The notes: generated from the letters alone by a model not told the origin. DNA of 64,000 nt from Parabacteroides chinchillae (GCF_900108035.1 NZ_FNVS01000010.1:80994-144993); one strand, 5' to 3'; positions 8,561 through 18,011 are shown, counted from the first letter of the stretch. Numbers and translations are program-made.

Positions 8561-9730
8561 TTATGCAAATAACTTATTCGTGCCTTCCACCAATTTGCCC
8601 ATAGCCCATACGGCACGAACATTCAGATCATTATCCAAAATCATAAGGTCGGCATCTTTACCGCGTTGCAGCGTACCTTTACGGTCGTCTACACCCATAA
8701 TACGGGCAGGCGTTTCGGAGATCATACGTACAGCATCTTCCAGCGGTATCTCCGCTTTCTGCACCATTGTACGGATAAGCCTGTCCATTGTCGCTACACT
8801 ACCAGCCAAAGCCGACCGGTCGGCCAATTTACAAACTCCGTCTTCTATAATCACACGCGGATCAAAAGCGTCCTGGCTATCGCTTGCCGCACAAGCCAAA
8901 GCATCTGTAATCAGGCAAGTTCTTTCCACACCTTTTACTTTATACACCAACCGAAGTATAGTAGGCGGAACGTGAATGCCATCGGCCACCACTTCAACTG
9001 TCATATCGTCTATCAGATAGATACTTTCGACCGTACCTTCGTATTTATACTCACGACGTTTATGAAAACCAGGCATTGCGTTATAGAAGTGTGTAGCATG
9101 TGTATAACCTGCTTCATAAGCTGTACGGATATCTTCATACTCCGCCTGCGTATGACCTACGGAAACCAACACGCCTTTTGAAGATACATACTTACCGAAC
9201 TGCATAGCGCCCGGTAGTTCGGGAGCTGCATCCCAACGTTTAATACAATTTGTTTCTTCCAGTAACGGGATATATTCTTCCGGATCCGGATTTTTTATAT
9301 TTTCAGGCATCTGGCCGCCTGCCATTTTCATATTGAAGTAATGCCCTTCCAAGTGCAATCCCAATACAGGACTATCTTTTTCGGCCATTAGTTTTTCGGT
9401 AGTAGCTGCTGCTGCACGAATCATCGGGATGGTAGAAGAAGAAAGGGTTGGAAAAATACTGGTAGTACCATGTTGCATGTGAGTAGCCACGGCAGCACGG
9501 AAAGCCTCTTCGGTTCCTTCCATAAAATCCCTGCCGCCACCTCCGTGTACATGGATTTCAACACCTCCGGGAACTATATACATTCCTTTGGCATCGATCA
9601 GAGTTGCTCCTATAACAGCTAAATCACAGTTGGTTACTTCCAAAATCTTGTTGTCCCTTATCAACACAGAGCCATCTTTTAGCCAGCCCTGCGGAGTAAG
9701 GATCTTGCCATTAATAATTTGAGTTAACAT
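8561..9730 (-). CDS. nagA: N-acetylglucosamine-6-phosphate deacetylase
   Basis: A 389-residue enzyme that removes acetate from GlcNAc-6-phosphate in the cytoplasm. Metal and catalytic residues are visible: His60 and His62 in EIHVHGG, Glu128 in LHLEGHY, His193 in VGHTQAE, His214 in THATHFYNAM, the VADGIH substrate loop and Asp276 in LITDAL. It is the first gene of a three-gene minus-strand run; the second nagA-like gene begins 19 bp after its stop. The tandem pair arose by duplication, and this copy keeps the intact active site. Confidence 0.93.
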   Translation of the reverse strand: MLTQIINGKILTPQGWLKDGSVLIRDNKILEVTNCDLAVIGATLIDAKGMYIVPGGVEIHVHGGGGRDFMEGTEEAFRAAVATHMQHGTTSIFPTLSSSTIPMIRAAAATTEKLMAEKDSPVLGLHLEGHYFNMKMAGGQMPENIKNPDPEEYIPLLEETNCIKRWDAAPELPGAMQFGKYVSSKGVLVSVGHTQAEYEDIRTAYEAGYTHATHFYNAMPGFHKRREYKYEGTVESIYLIDDMTVEVVADGIHVPPTILRLVYKVKGVERTCLITDALACAASDSQDAFDPRVIIEDGVCKLADRSALAGSVATMDRLIRTMVQKAEIPLEDAVRMISETPARIMGVDDRKGTLQRGKDADLMILDNDLNVRAVWAMGKLVEGTNKLFA

Positions 9731-9767
9731 ATTGATGAATTAGGTTGTGTGTTTGTTTTCTAGCATA

Positions 9768-9775
9768 CAAAGCTA
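9768..9775 (-). promoter_or_regulatory. -7 box for the nagA operon
   Basis: TAGCTTTG on the minus strand fits TAnnTTTG and lies 37 bp upstream of the nagA ATG. Confidence 0.5.
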
Positions 9776-9840
9776 GCTACTTTTTACAAAAGTATGTTAC
9801 TCAAATTAGTTTTTTTTTCAATAAAAAGGAGATTTACCGA

Positions 9841-11787
9841 TTAAACGTTTTCCATTGTTAATCCTTCCTTTTCTATTGTCAACTCTGTCCATTTATCCAT
9901 AATTTCAGACAATTCAGTCTTTAATTCTGAATAGTGAGTATACAAGGAGGCATCCGAAGCTCCTTCCTGAGTAGCCAATTTAGCTTCTGTTTCAGCAATT
10001 GAATTTTCGAGTACGGAAATACGCTCTTCAGCATCAGAGATAGCTTTCTCGAGCTTCTTGACAGCACGGTTCAATTCCTTGCGGGCTTCATACGACAACT
10101 TGTTTTGCGTTAGCTGAGTGTCCTGATTCTCGGCAGACTGGCTTGTCAATGAATTAGAACGTTCCAATTCGCGCAAGCTATCCATCTTTTTACGTTCCAG
10201 AAAGTCATAAATTCCTCCTAAATGTTCTACCACTTTCTGGTTTCCGAACTCATAAACTTTATCAACCAGTCCGTCCAGAAATTCGCGGTCATGGGAAACA
10301 AGAATAACCGTACCGTCAAACTCCTTCAAAGCATCTTTCAATACGTCTTTAGAACGCATATCCAAATGGTTGGTAGGTTCGTCTAATATCAATAAGTTGA
10401 CAGGTTCCAGCAACAGGCGGATCATTGCCAGACGCGTCTTTTCTCCACCCGAAAGAACTTTTACTTTCTTATCGGAAGCCTCGCCCCCAAACATAAACGC
10501 ACCTAATATATCCCGAATTTTAGTACGGATATCTCCTTGTGCAACGTAGTCTACCGTATCAAAAACCGTAAGATTTTCATCTAAAAGCTGGGCTTGGTTC
10601 TGCGCAAAGTAGCCAATTTTAACATTGTGTCCCAATTGAAGTTTGCCCTCATAATCTATTTCATCCATGATGCACTTCACAAGGGTAGATTTACCTTCGC
10701 CGTTCTTTCCCACAAAAGCTACTTTATCACCCCGGTTAATTGTGAAAGTGACATTTTGGAAAATCAAGTGATCACCATACCGTTTTGCCACATTTTCCAT
10801 AATGACAGGGTATGAACCTGAGCGCGGAGCCGGTGGGAATTTAAGGCTCAACATAGCCGTATCCACTTCATCCACCTCAATACGTTCTATCTTTTCAAGT
10901 TGCTTTATACGTGACTGAACCTGTACCGACTTCGTTGCCTTATAGCGGAAACGCTCTATAAAAGCTTCCGTATCGGCTAATTTTTTCTGTTGATTTTCAA
11001 ACGCCCGTAATTGTTGGTCACGACGTTCTTTACGGAGAATTACATAGTCGGAATATTTTACCTTATAATCATAAATACTACCCAGTTCTATTTCAAGCGT
11101 ACGGATAGTTGTATTATCTATAAATGCCCGGTCGTGCGAAACCAGAATAACAGCATTTGCACGGGTAGCAATAAAGTTTTCAAGCCATTGTATTGATTCG
11201 ATATCCAAGTGGTTGGTAGGTTCGTCCAACAATAAAACATCAGGACGACGCAACAACAGTTTTGCCAGTTCGATACGCATACGCCATCCGCCGCTAAATT
11301 CGGAGGTAGGGCGATCGAAGTCCGTACGTAAAAAACCCAACCCCATCAGAGTTCGTTCCAATTCGGCATGATAATTGTTTCCCCCCATCATTTGAAAATG
11401 TTCAGACAAATGAGTAACACGGTCAATTAACTTTTGGTAAGCCTCCGACTCATAATCGGTACGCTCACCCAATTCGATATTCAGACGTTCTATCTCTTTT
11501 TCAGTCTCGTGTATATGGGCAAAAGCCAATTCGGCCTCTTCGCGAACCGTACGGGAATCGGTCAGTTGCATTTGCTGCGGCAGATAGCCTATCGTTATAT
11601 CTTTAGGAATACTTACGTTACCGGCAGTCGGAGATTGTAATCCGGCAAATATTTTCAACATCGTAGATTTGCCGGCCCCGTTTTTACCCACCAACGCAAT
11701 ACGGTCTTTCTTATTTACTACAAATGATATATCATCAAACAGCGTAAAACCGCCGAATTCAACTGTTAACCCTTCAACCGAAATCAT
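9841..11787 (-). CDS. ABC-F family ATPase
   Basis: A 648-residue protein with two ABC ATPase domains and no membrane segments, the ABC-F layout. Domain 1 has Walker A GKNGAGKST (about 34-42), signature FSGGWRMR and Walker B LLLDEPTNHLD. Domain 2 has GKNGEGKST, LSGGEKTR and LILDEPTNHLD. The linker is charged and the C-terminus (after about 545) is a coiled coil of the Uup/YdiF kind. Members act on the ribosome, resolving stalled or antibiotic-blocked translation. The domain order and tail suggest a housekeeping member rather than a dedicated resistance protein. Confidence 0.9.
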   Translation of the reverse strand: MISVEGLTVEFGGFTLFDDISFVVNKKDRIALVGKNGAGKSTMLKIFAGLQSPTAGNVSIPKDITIGYLPQQMQLTDSRTVREEAELAFAHIHETEKEIERLNIELGERTDYESEAYQKLIDRVTHLSEHFQMMGGNNYHAELERTLMGLGFLRTDFDRPTSEFSGGWRMRIELAKLLLRRPDVLLLDEPTNHLDIESIQWLENFIATRANAVILVSHDRAFIDNTTIRTLEIELGSIYDYKVKYSDYVILRKERRDQQLRAFENQQKKLADTEAFIERFRYKATKSVQVQSRIKQLEKIERIEVDEVDTAMLSLKFPPAPRSGSYPVIMENVAKRYGDHLIFQNVTFTINRGDKVAFVGKNGEGKSTLVKCIMDEIDYEGKLQLGHNVKIGYFAQNQAQLLDENLTVFDTVDYVAQGDIRTKIRDILGAFMFGGEASDKKVKVLSGGEKTRLAMIRLLLEPVNLLILDEPTNHLDMRSKDVLKDALKEFDGTVILVSHDREFLDGLVDKVYEFGNQKVVEHLGGIYDFLERKKMDSLRELERSNSLTSQSAENQDTQLTQNKLSYEARKELNRAVKKLEKAISDAEERISVLENSIAETEAKLATQEGASDASLYTHYSELKTELSEIMDKWTELTIEKEGLTMENV

Positions 11788-11990
11788 AATTATCTTTACT
11801 TTGGATAATAAAAAATGTTGTATCTGATTGAAAAGCAGAGAGTAGCAAATAAGTAGTAGGAAAAGGGTAATGATTTAGCGACATTCAGACTGCATTGATT
11901 TACTGTGCTTTGCTTACTCTTTCAAACAACTCTTTTCACAAAGCAAAGTTACATTTTATTTGTTATATTACCAAATGATGAAAGACGAAA

Positions 11991-12030
11991 GTTTTGGGAT
12001 ATTCGTTACTCAGAACAAATATCCCAAAAC
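11991..12030 (-). terminator. Hairpin downstream of hamB
   Basis: A perfect 13-bp inverted repeat GTTTTGGGATATT / AATATCCCAAAAC with a 14-nt loop, 20 bp after the hamB stop. There is no long T-run, so it may act as a terminator or simply mark the edge of the defence island. Confidence 0.55.
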
Positions 12031-12049
12031 CAAATTTAGATTATCCATT

Positions 12050-14152
12050 TTAGTTGGTAATACTATTATTAGATATGCCATCGTAAAAATAATCCAAAAT
12101 ATACCTCTCAAAAGGATGAAATTCAAGCCTATCTGTTAGTCCATTTATTCCGATATGATTAAAGTTTGATATAATATCATTTACAGAAATATCTTGTTGC
12201 TCCAAGTTAATAAGACCTGCCTTATGAATTTTTTTACTTATCATTCTAGGCAAGCCATATTCCTCTAATTCATAAACTAACTTAGGTAAAAAAGCATGAG
12301 ATATTTTAGATATGAAAGGAGATATATCTGTATAATTTTTAAAGATATGCTTTTGTATGGCATTAATATCTCCAAGTAGGGCAGATAAATTAAATGAGAC
12401 AACCCTCTCTAATTCGAAATATTTTTCGATTGTAATTCCATTGTTTCTTAGAGAATTTATAATTTCCGGTATCGTCTTATTCCAATTATTTGAAATAGCT
12501 TTTATATAGGCAACTAAGTCTGTATGGGTAGCACCTGCCGATCCTCCTAAATACTTTAGCACTTTAAATAAAGTAGTTCCCCACTGTTGAGGATTATTTG
12601 AATTCAAAAATCCTAATCCATTCCATTGGGCAGGATTTTGAGTCATATCAATCGCTATTTCTCGCAGAGAACTGCTATTGCATGCCTGTATCGCAGCATC
12701 ATTTATTATAGTTTTATAAACCCCATCCCCCAAGATGCTGTCCATTTCATCATTAAAAGCTATAATTTTAATAATCTGTTCTCTTGTTAATTCGTCATTA
12801 AACCTATTTGTATCTAGCGAATTTAATAATTCATCTGTAAATTCCAACTTCAATTGAGCTGGTTTTTCTTCTGGAGGGGCTTCGAATAAATATATTTTTC
12901 CAATAAAATGTCTGAACATTCTACCGCCTCGTCCTACAATATTTTTATATGTAAAATCATTTAGATTGGGTTTCCCGTTTTTGTTGGCCCAAATAATCAC
13001 ATTCTCGGCAGACGTATTAACTCCTTCTATTATTGAAGAAGTAGACACTATATTATATAACCCCATAGGTTCCTCAAATAATCGAACTTGTAATTGACTT
13101 AAAGAACGATGTAACCGTCCATTATGAATACCAACACCTTTACATACCAAATCAGATAAAACATAAGTTTCTCCGTAGTTGTCTTTTAACCAATTTGAAA
13201 ATGATTCTAACAGTTCGTTCTTCCTATTCGGTAATGCATCTTGTAAAATGCCAATAATTTTATCAATATTAGAATATGTTCCTGCATATATTAGAGTCTT
13301 CGTCCTTTTCTGGTTTAATATAGCCAACAGTCTATCCTTTTTGAAAGATTTGTTGTTTGGACTTGTATTTAGGTAGTCTTTATGTATTTCAGAAAACACA
13401 GTGTTAAAGTCTATTTTTTCAAATTTCATTCCTTCGGTAAAAGGATTATCATTTAAATCTGCTATGTTAGGTGCTAAAAAATATCTTTGTTTTGCTTTCT
13501 TTCCTAGTTCCAAAATAGCCTTTAACAAAACAGGTGCGCGGTCTTTATCAAACGAAACTCCAGCTTTATAGAATTCATCAATTATCAAAATATCGATTGA
13601 CTCAATTTTATTTATATAGCTAATAGCTCGCTCTTGTGGAAATATTAGTATGTTTTTAGAAACAAGTTCAACATCAGGAGTTGTTATAATCTTATACTCG
13701 TTAGAGAATTTCTTATATAACCTCCTCCTTGTCTCATCTGTTAAGGCTATCGTAGGAACAATTAACACTACATTGTTTGGCCTCTTTATGGAGATGAATG
13801 CATCTATGACAAAACTTTTACCAAAACTTGTAGGAGCACTAACTGCAATATTTTCTCCTGCGAGCAGACTTTTCAACAGAGCTGATTGCTCCCTATGAAG
13901 AGTAACTTGATGTACATCTCCTGCATCAACTTTAAATGCCTGATAAACAAATTTATCTTGCCAACTTGAAGTTTCAGATTGCAAGTATGGATACAATCCT
14001 GTTTCTCTAATAAAATGATTAATTAAAGGTGTATATGGAATATTGTGCGAATTTAAATAATCCAACAACTTAATCAACAAATTTCTAGCAGATGTTTCTT
14101 GTTGGTCACTTAACAAGTCATTTATTTCTTGGCAAGTATTAAATACATCCAT
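12050..14152 (-). CDS. hamB: Hachiman defence helicase HamB
   Basis: A 700-residue superfamily 2 helicase. Motif I is APTSFGKS (106-113), motif II is the variant IIDEFYKAG (191-199), motif III-like FLAPN is near 225-230, motif Ia/IV region TLIYAGTYSN near 286-295, and motif VI is GRGGRMF (407-413). It begins 5 bp after the hamA stop and is co-transcribed with it. In described Hachiman systems HamB is the DNA-sensing ATPase that restrains and then releases the HamA nuclease upon phage damage. The gene is much more AT-rich than the tra region on its right, which fits acquisition by transfer. Confidence 0.9.
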   Translation of the reverse strand: MDVFNTCQEINDLLSDQQETSARNLLIKLLDYLNSHNIPYTPLINHFIRETGLYPYLQSETSSWQDKFVYQAFKVDAGDVHQVTLHREQSALLKSLLAGENIAVSAPTSFGKSFVIDAFISIKRPNNVVLIVPTIALTDETRRRLYKKFSNEYKIITTPDVELVSKNILIFPQERAISYINKIESIDILIIDEFYKAGVSFDKDRAPVLLKAILELGKKAKQRYFLAPNIADLNDNPFTEGMKFEKIDFNTVFSEIHKDYLNTSPNNKSFKKDRLLAILNQKRTKTLIYAGTYSNIDKIIGILQDALPNRKNELLESFSNWLKDNYGETYVLSDLVCKGVGIHNGRLHRSLSQLQVRLFEEPMGLYNIVSTSSIIEGVNTSAENVIIWANKNGKPNLNDFTYKNIVGRGGRMFRHFIGKIYLFEAPPEEKPAQLKLEFTDELLNSLDTNRFNDELTREQIIKIIAFNDEMDSILGDGVYKTIINDAAIQACNSSSLREIAIDMTQNPAQWNGLGFLNSNNPQQWGTTLFKVLKYLGGSAGATHTDLVAYIKAISNNWNKTIPEIINSLRNNGITIEKYFELERVVSFNLSALLGDINAIQKHIFKNYTDISPFISKISHAFLPKLVYELEEYGLPRMISKKIHKAGLINLEQQDISVNDIISNFNHIGINGLTDRLEFHPFERYILDYFYDGISNNSITN

Positions 14153-14157
14153 ATTAT

Positions 14158-15084
14158 TTATTGCTCTTTATAGAATTTAACATTTGAAATAAACTTATCA
14201 ACAATATTCTTTTTCGAGGGAACTGGAAATAGAATTAAGTGGAATTTTATTTCTCCATATCTAAATATTGCCCCAAGGTGTTCTATTTGCTTTTTGAAGT
14301 ATGAGTTTGCACGGTCTTTGTGATAATTAACTATACTTTCTTTATACTCATCAGACATACAATTTGCACCTTGTGTAATAGAACATTCATGTAATAAAAG
14401 TATAGGGATATGTATCTTAGGTTTTATAGAATCTATAGACTCCTGCGGAGATAGTGCATCTTTTATTTTTTTGCATAATTCATGATTATCAACCAATGAA
14501 TCTATGTCAGAAACATTAGTTATGATACTATTTTCTTTCTTTAATTTTTCAGTTTGTAGTGAATTATTGATAGAGTCTATAATTGTATTTAGTCTGGCAT
14601 CTTCTATACTATTGTAAAACTTAGCCTCTCCAAACCATAGTGAAAAATCATTGTCTTTTTCAATAACGATGTGTACACTATCAGCTCCCTTCGCATTATC
14701 TTGTGCATTTTGCTTGTAAAATATTTTAGGTACAACAGGTAATGCATTATAGTAATGTTTCATTATACCATACAGGACTATCTCTGCTAGCTCACTTCCA
14801 CTTCCTACTTCATCAGCATCAGTTAGACGGAGATTTTTTGCTGCTGCTACAAGTTCTGAATGACTTTTAGAAACCAATTTTTCTCTTTCTTTTTGTGAAA
14901 GAGATGTTTCAGCGATATTATCCCAAATGAAACTCTGAAATTTAGAATAACGCCAACTCCCATCTTCAAAATCATTTACCAAACTTAATACATATTTGTT
15001 ATGTATCGGAGACAATGCTTCGTTTTGGCACATTTGTATGAATGAGTCATCAATGAGAATATCAAAGTCAATAACTTTTTCCAT
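14158..15084 (-). CDS. hamA: Hachiman defence nuclease HamA (DUF1837)
   Basis: A 308-residue DUF1837 protein; the start at 15084 (MEKVIDFD) is 25-30 bp from a good -7 box, while the longer frame to 15174 would start upstream of it. The PD-(D/E)xK-type nuclease residues are visible: Glu98/Glu101 in GSELAEIVLYG, Asp135 in KGADSVHI, and Glu153-x-Lys155 in WFGEAKFY. Together with HamB this is the two-gene Hachiman anti-phage module, an abortive-type system in which HamA degrades DNA. The active residues are intact, so the module looks functional. Confidence 0.92.
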   Translation of the reverse strand: MEKVIDFDILIDDSFIQMCQNEALSPIHNKYVLSLVNDFEDGSWRYSKFQSFIWDNIAETSLSQKEREKLVSKSHSELVAAAKNLRLTDADEVGSGSELAEIVLYGIMKHYYNALPVVPKIFYKQNAQDNAKGADSVHIVIEKDNDFSLWFGEAKFYNSIEDARLNTIIDSINNSLQTEKLKKENSIITNVSDIDSLVDNHELCKKIKDALSPQESIDSIKPKIHIPILLLHECSITQGANCMSDEYKESIVNYHKDRANSYFKKQIEHLGAIFRYGEIKFHLILFPVPSKKNIVDKFISNVKFYKEQ

Positions 15085-15115
15085 AGATAATATGATTAGC
15101 CAATGAATTATATTA

Positions 15116-15123
15116 CAAAGGTA
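15116..15123 (-). promoter_or_regulatory. -7 box for hamAB
   Basis: TACCTTTG on the minus strand (plus caaaggta) fits TAnnTTTG, 31 bp upstream of the hamA ATG. The overlapping decamer GTACCTTTGT is one base from the GTAnnTTTGC core recalled for CTnDOT-type integration sites, but a promoter role is the simpler reading. Confidence 0.6.
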
Positions 15124-15351
15124 CACTTTTTCAACGAATTGGCATTTATGTAAGCACAATATTTCAGCAAACAATAATGGATTTCTTCAGATGTGAAAAA
15201 TGCATGAACGATTTTATGGAGTATAATAGTCATCTATTTAATTATTAGCAACATATAATTTATATAGGATGTATTAGAACTTCTCATCGTAAAAACGTCG
15301 CCTCATAAATTCAACGACCATTTTACGACAGGGACATAACCTAAAGAAATA

Positions 15352-15392
15352 TCCCCCGTTACGACTCAATTCGCAAGTACCGTAACGGGGGA
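15352..15392. repeat. Perfect 12-bp inverted repeat
   Basis: TCCCCCGTTACG (15352-15363) and CGTAACGGGGGA (15381-15392) with a 17-nt spacer. No T-run follows directly. It lies at the change in composition, so it could be a terminator or part of the end of the conjugative element. Confidence 0.65.
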
Positions 15393-15582
15393 CAATTCTT
15401 TATTGTCGGTTCTGTACGGCATACTTCGTAACCCAATACGCTTCTCTTTTATTCTGGCGAAAGCATAATGGTTTTCCTTTTCAATTTCGCCTCTGTTTCG
15501 TCATCCTCCATATCCGTCTTCAGTGGATCGCTTCGAGGGCGTTCCGTTATCAGTCGCAAAGGAAACTTCGGGTTTTGCCGGT

Positions 15583-15664
15583 AAAACAAGGTCAAGCCTC
15601 CTGTTTTTGAAAAAATCTCCACGCCTCCGTTGTCGGGTAGTATTTTTTCAAAAAACCTTGTTTT
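15583..15664. repeat. Nested inverted repeat, 82 bp
   Basis: Outer arms AAAACAAGG (15583-15591) and CCTTGTTTT (15656-15664); inner arms TTTTTGAAAAAA (15604-15615) and TTTTTTCAAAAA (15643-15654). The arms would form a long hairpin or cruciform. It lies about 160 bp before the first gene of the plus-strand accessory cluster, so a regulatory or end-recognition role is possible. Confidence 0.65.
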
Positions 15665-15826
15665 CCCCAACCGCTTCGTTTATGGGGCAACTGAAACGAA
15701 AACGACCGAAGCGACCGGAAGACGCATAAAAAAAATGTCGGATGACGAGAGGCGAAAAAGAGAACGAAACTCAACTCCCTCAGCTCTCAAATCCGCATAA
15801 ATAAAAAATCAAAAAGCGAAAAGGAT

Positions 15827-16042
15827 ATGAAAGCAGGACAATACATAGTGCAGACATTGCGGAGATTGGCAACCGCATTATTGAGAGCCATTATCGGCAC
15901 AATCCTTTGGGCAGGTGCTTCCGCCATCGGCATTGCAGGCGAGGTTATCTGCGGAGTGTTCCGTATCGTGTTGGGCGTGTTTGTTACGCTTGTTTCAATA
16001 ATCGCCTTCTTCGGCTTTATCGTGTGGTTATTAACAATTTAA
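15827..16042 (+). CDS. Small two-helix membrane protein of the conjugative element
   Basis: A 71-residue protein, mostly hydrophobic after residue 12, with two likely transmembrane helices separated by a short turn around GEVICG. ATG preceded by AAAAGGAT. First gene of the plus-strand accessory run; its downstream neighbour starts 11 bp after the stop. Function not recognised. Confidence 0.65.
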   Translation: MKAGQYIVQTLRRLATALLRAIIGTILWAGASAIGIAGEVICGVFRIVLGVFVTLVSIIAFFGFIVWLLTI

Positions 16043-16053
16043 CATCCAAGTAT

Positions 16054-16281
16054 ATGAAAACGAAAAGACATTCAAAGACAGCAGCACAGCAGTGCAGATA
16101 TTACGAGGTGGACAACATCTTCGAGTATATGGTGGAAACCTATATCAACGGCAATTTCAGCACCTTTCAGCAGTTATTCCGAGAACTCCGCAAGGACGCA
16201 AGGGAGGACTTCGTGGACTTTCTGTTAAGCGAGGTAGAGCCAATCTATTGGCGAGAGATATTGAAAATGACCATTCTGTAA
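16054..16281 (+). CDS. Hypothetical protein, accessory cluster
   Basis: A 75-residue charged protein (MKTKRHSKTAAQQCRYYEVD start). The ATG at 16054 follows the previous gene by 11 bp; the longer frame would overlap that gene. Predicted mostly helical, with acidic and aromatic residues in the second half (FVDFLLSEVEPIYW). No family recognised; its place beside PcfK/PcfJ-like genes suggests a DNA-processing or conjugation accessory. Confidence 0.65.
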   Translation: MKTKRHSKTAAQQCRYYEVDNIFEYMVETYINGNFSTFQQLFRELRKDAREDFVDFLLSEVEPIYWREILKMTIL

Positions 16282-16302
16282 CCCATTAAAACGACTGACG
16301 AT

Positions 16303-16722
16303 ATGAAGACAACAGACCATTTCAAGAGAACGATACAAGCCTATTTGGAACAAAGGGCAGCGGAGGACAAACTCTTTGCGGTGGCATACCGCAAGGAGGG
16401 CAAGAACATAGACGATTGTGTGACCTACATTCTCAACGAGGTGCAACGGAGCGGTTGTAACGGCTTCACGGACGGAGAAGTGTACTCTATGGCAGTCCAC
16501 TACTATGACGAGGATGATATAGAGGTCGGCAAACCCCTTTCTTGCCAAGTGATGGTAAACCACACGGTGGAACTCACGGAGGAGGAAAAGGCGGAAGCAC
16601 GAAAAAGAGCAGTCGAGCAGTACCAGCAAGCCGAACTCCGTAAGATGCAGGAACGCAACAAGAAGCCGACCGCCAAACAAGAAACCAATGTCCAACCCTC
16701 ATTATTTGATTTAGGCTTATGA
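16303..16722 (+). CDS. PcfK-like protein
   Basis: A 139-residue protein starting MKTTDHFKRTIQAYLEQRA, with a charged helical C-terminus ending in a PSLFDLGL tail that resembles peptides that bind the sliding clamp. I recognise it as the PcfK-like family found beside PcfJ in Bacteroidetes conjugative transposons. Its stop overlaps the pcfJ-like start by 4 bp (ATGA), so the two are translationally coupled. Exact role unknown. Confidence 0.8.
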   Translation: MKTTDHFKRTIQAYLEQRAAEDKLFAVAYRKEGKNIDDCVTYILNEVQRSGCNGFTDGEVYSMAVHYYDEDDIEVGKPLSCQVMVNHTVELTEEEKAEARKRAVEQYQQAELRKMQERNKKPTAKQETNVQPSLFDLGL

Positions 16723-18011
16723 TACCGAGAACACCCATACAGAAAGAAGTCGCACGTTTGAGCAAGCGACTTCCGAGATTGTCCGAAGAACAAAAGACAT
16801 ACGCTTTCCGCCATTGCTTCAAGCACTACGCAGTCAAGAGGGCAAACGGCATACTCATCTGTACCGAGTGTGGACATTCGTGGAATAGCGAACACGACCT
16901 TGCAGATACCATTTGCGGATGCACCTGCCCCCATTGCGGAATGGAGTTGGAAGTGCTGCGTACCCGAAAGAGCGTATTCAACGATATGGAGTATTTTTCC
17001 ATTATCACCACCTGCAAGCACTACCAAGTAATACGCTTCTTTTCCGTCAAGTTCCGATACAAGGCAGGAGAACCAGCCAAGTATTCCATCTTTGAAGTGG
17101 TGCAGAGGTGGATTGCTCCCGATGGCGAAACAGCGACCATTGCCAGACTGCGTTGTATGTCTTTGTTCTACTATGACTTATGGAATGAATATAGCGATAT
17201 GGAGATACGCAAAAACGAAGGACTTAGAGCATACGACATAGACCCGAAATGCACTTACCCACGACAGAGGGTTATCCCTGAAATCAAGCGAAACGGATTT
17301 AAGGGTGAATATCACAGCATACTCCCTTATGACCTTTTCTTGCCTTTGCTTACCAACCCGAAAGCGGAAACACTGATGAAAGCAGGACAATATCCGATGT
17401 TACGCCATTATCTGCATCGCACTTTCAATATCGGGGACTATTGGGCATCCATTAAAATCTGCATCCGTAACGGCTACACCATATCCGACGGCTCTATGTG
17501 GTGCGATACGATAGACTTGCTCCGTCATTTCGGCAAGGACACGCACAGCCCGAAGTATGTTTGCCCGACCGACCTCAAAGCCGAACACGACAGGTTGGTA
17601 CGGAAACGCGACAGACAGAGGGAACGCGAGCAGTTGAAGGAACGGAAGCAGGAAGCGAAGAAGTACGAAAAGGAATACCGCAAACTCAAAGGCAAATTCT
17701 TCGGTATCGTCTTTACGGATGGAACACTGAACATCCGTGTATTGGAAAGCGTGGCGGAGTTTGCGGAAGAAGGAACGGTAATGCACCATTGCGTGTGGTC
17801 TAACTCCTACTACCTCAAAAAGAACTCCCTCATCCTTTCGGCAACCATAGACGGGGTACGCATTGAAACGATAGAAGTGTCGTTAAAGACATTCAAAGTG
17901 GTGCAAAGCCGTGGAGCGTGCAACCAAAACACCGAGTACCACGACCGCATTATAAACCTTGTGGACAGCAATATGAGCCTAATCCGCAAGCGAATGAGAA
18001 AAGCAGCATAG
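16719..18011 (+). CDS. PcfJ-like protein
   Basis: A 430-residue protein with a zinc-ribbon-like region near residues 45-75 (CTECGHSW and CGCTCPHCG: four to six cysteines), a central alpha-helical region, a highly charged coiled segment around 285-320 and a conserved C-terminal part (MHHCVWSNSYY, then SRGACNQN). This matches the PcfJ family linked to conjugative elements. Coupled to the PcfK-like gene. Molecular function is not established; nucleic acid binding is suggested by the cysteine motif. Confidence 0.82.
   Translation: MIPRTPIQKEVARLSKRLPRLSEEQKTYAFRHCFKHYAVKRANGILICTECGHSWNSEHDLADTICGCTCPHCGMELEVLRTRKSVFNDMEYFSIITTCKHYQVIRFFSVKFRYKAGEPAKYSIFEVVQRWIAPDGETATIARLRCMSLFYYDLWNEYSDMEIRKNEGLRAYDIDPKCTYPRQRVIPEIKRNGFKGEYHSILPYDLFLPLLTNPKAETLMKAGQYPMLRHYLHRTFNIGDYWASIKICIRNGYTISDGSMWCDTIDLLRHFGKDTHSPKYVCPTDLKAEHDRLVRKRDRQREREQLKERKQEAKKYEKEYRKLKGKFFGIVFTDGTLNIRVLESVAEFAEEGTVMHHCVWSNSYYLKKNSLILSATIDGVRIETIEVSLKTFKVVQSRGACNQNTEYHDRIINLVDSNMSLIRKRMRKAA

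Larger units (their letters stand above)
15124..15826. other. Gene-free junction between the Hachiman module and the conjugative element
   Basis: About 700 bp without a credible gene. It changes from AT-rich (to about 15300) to the more GC-rich style of the conjugative element. It contains two notable inverted repeats (15352-15392 and 15583-15664, listed separately). The left end of the integrated element most likely lies in this stretch, but I could not identify an attachment-site duplication because the right end is outside the window. Confidence 0.5.

Noticed and set aside
15114..15123. GTACCTTTGT as the attachment core of the element
   Set aside because: One mismatch to the recalled GTAnnTTTGC core, and it is the -7 box of hamA; no matching copy can be checked because the right end is outside the window.
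15523..15729. 68-codon plus-strand frame, basic protein
   Set aside because: It lies across the nested inverted repeat, has low-complexity basic composition and no leader signal; noncoding DNA explains it better.
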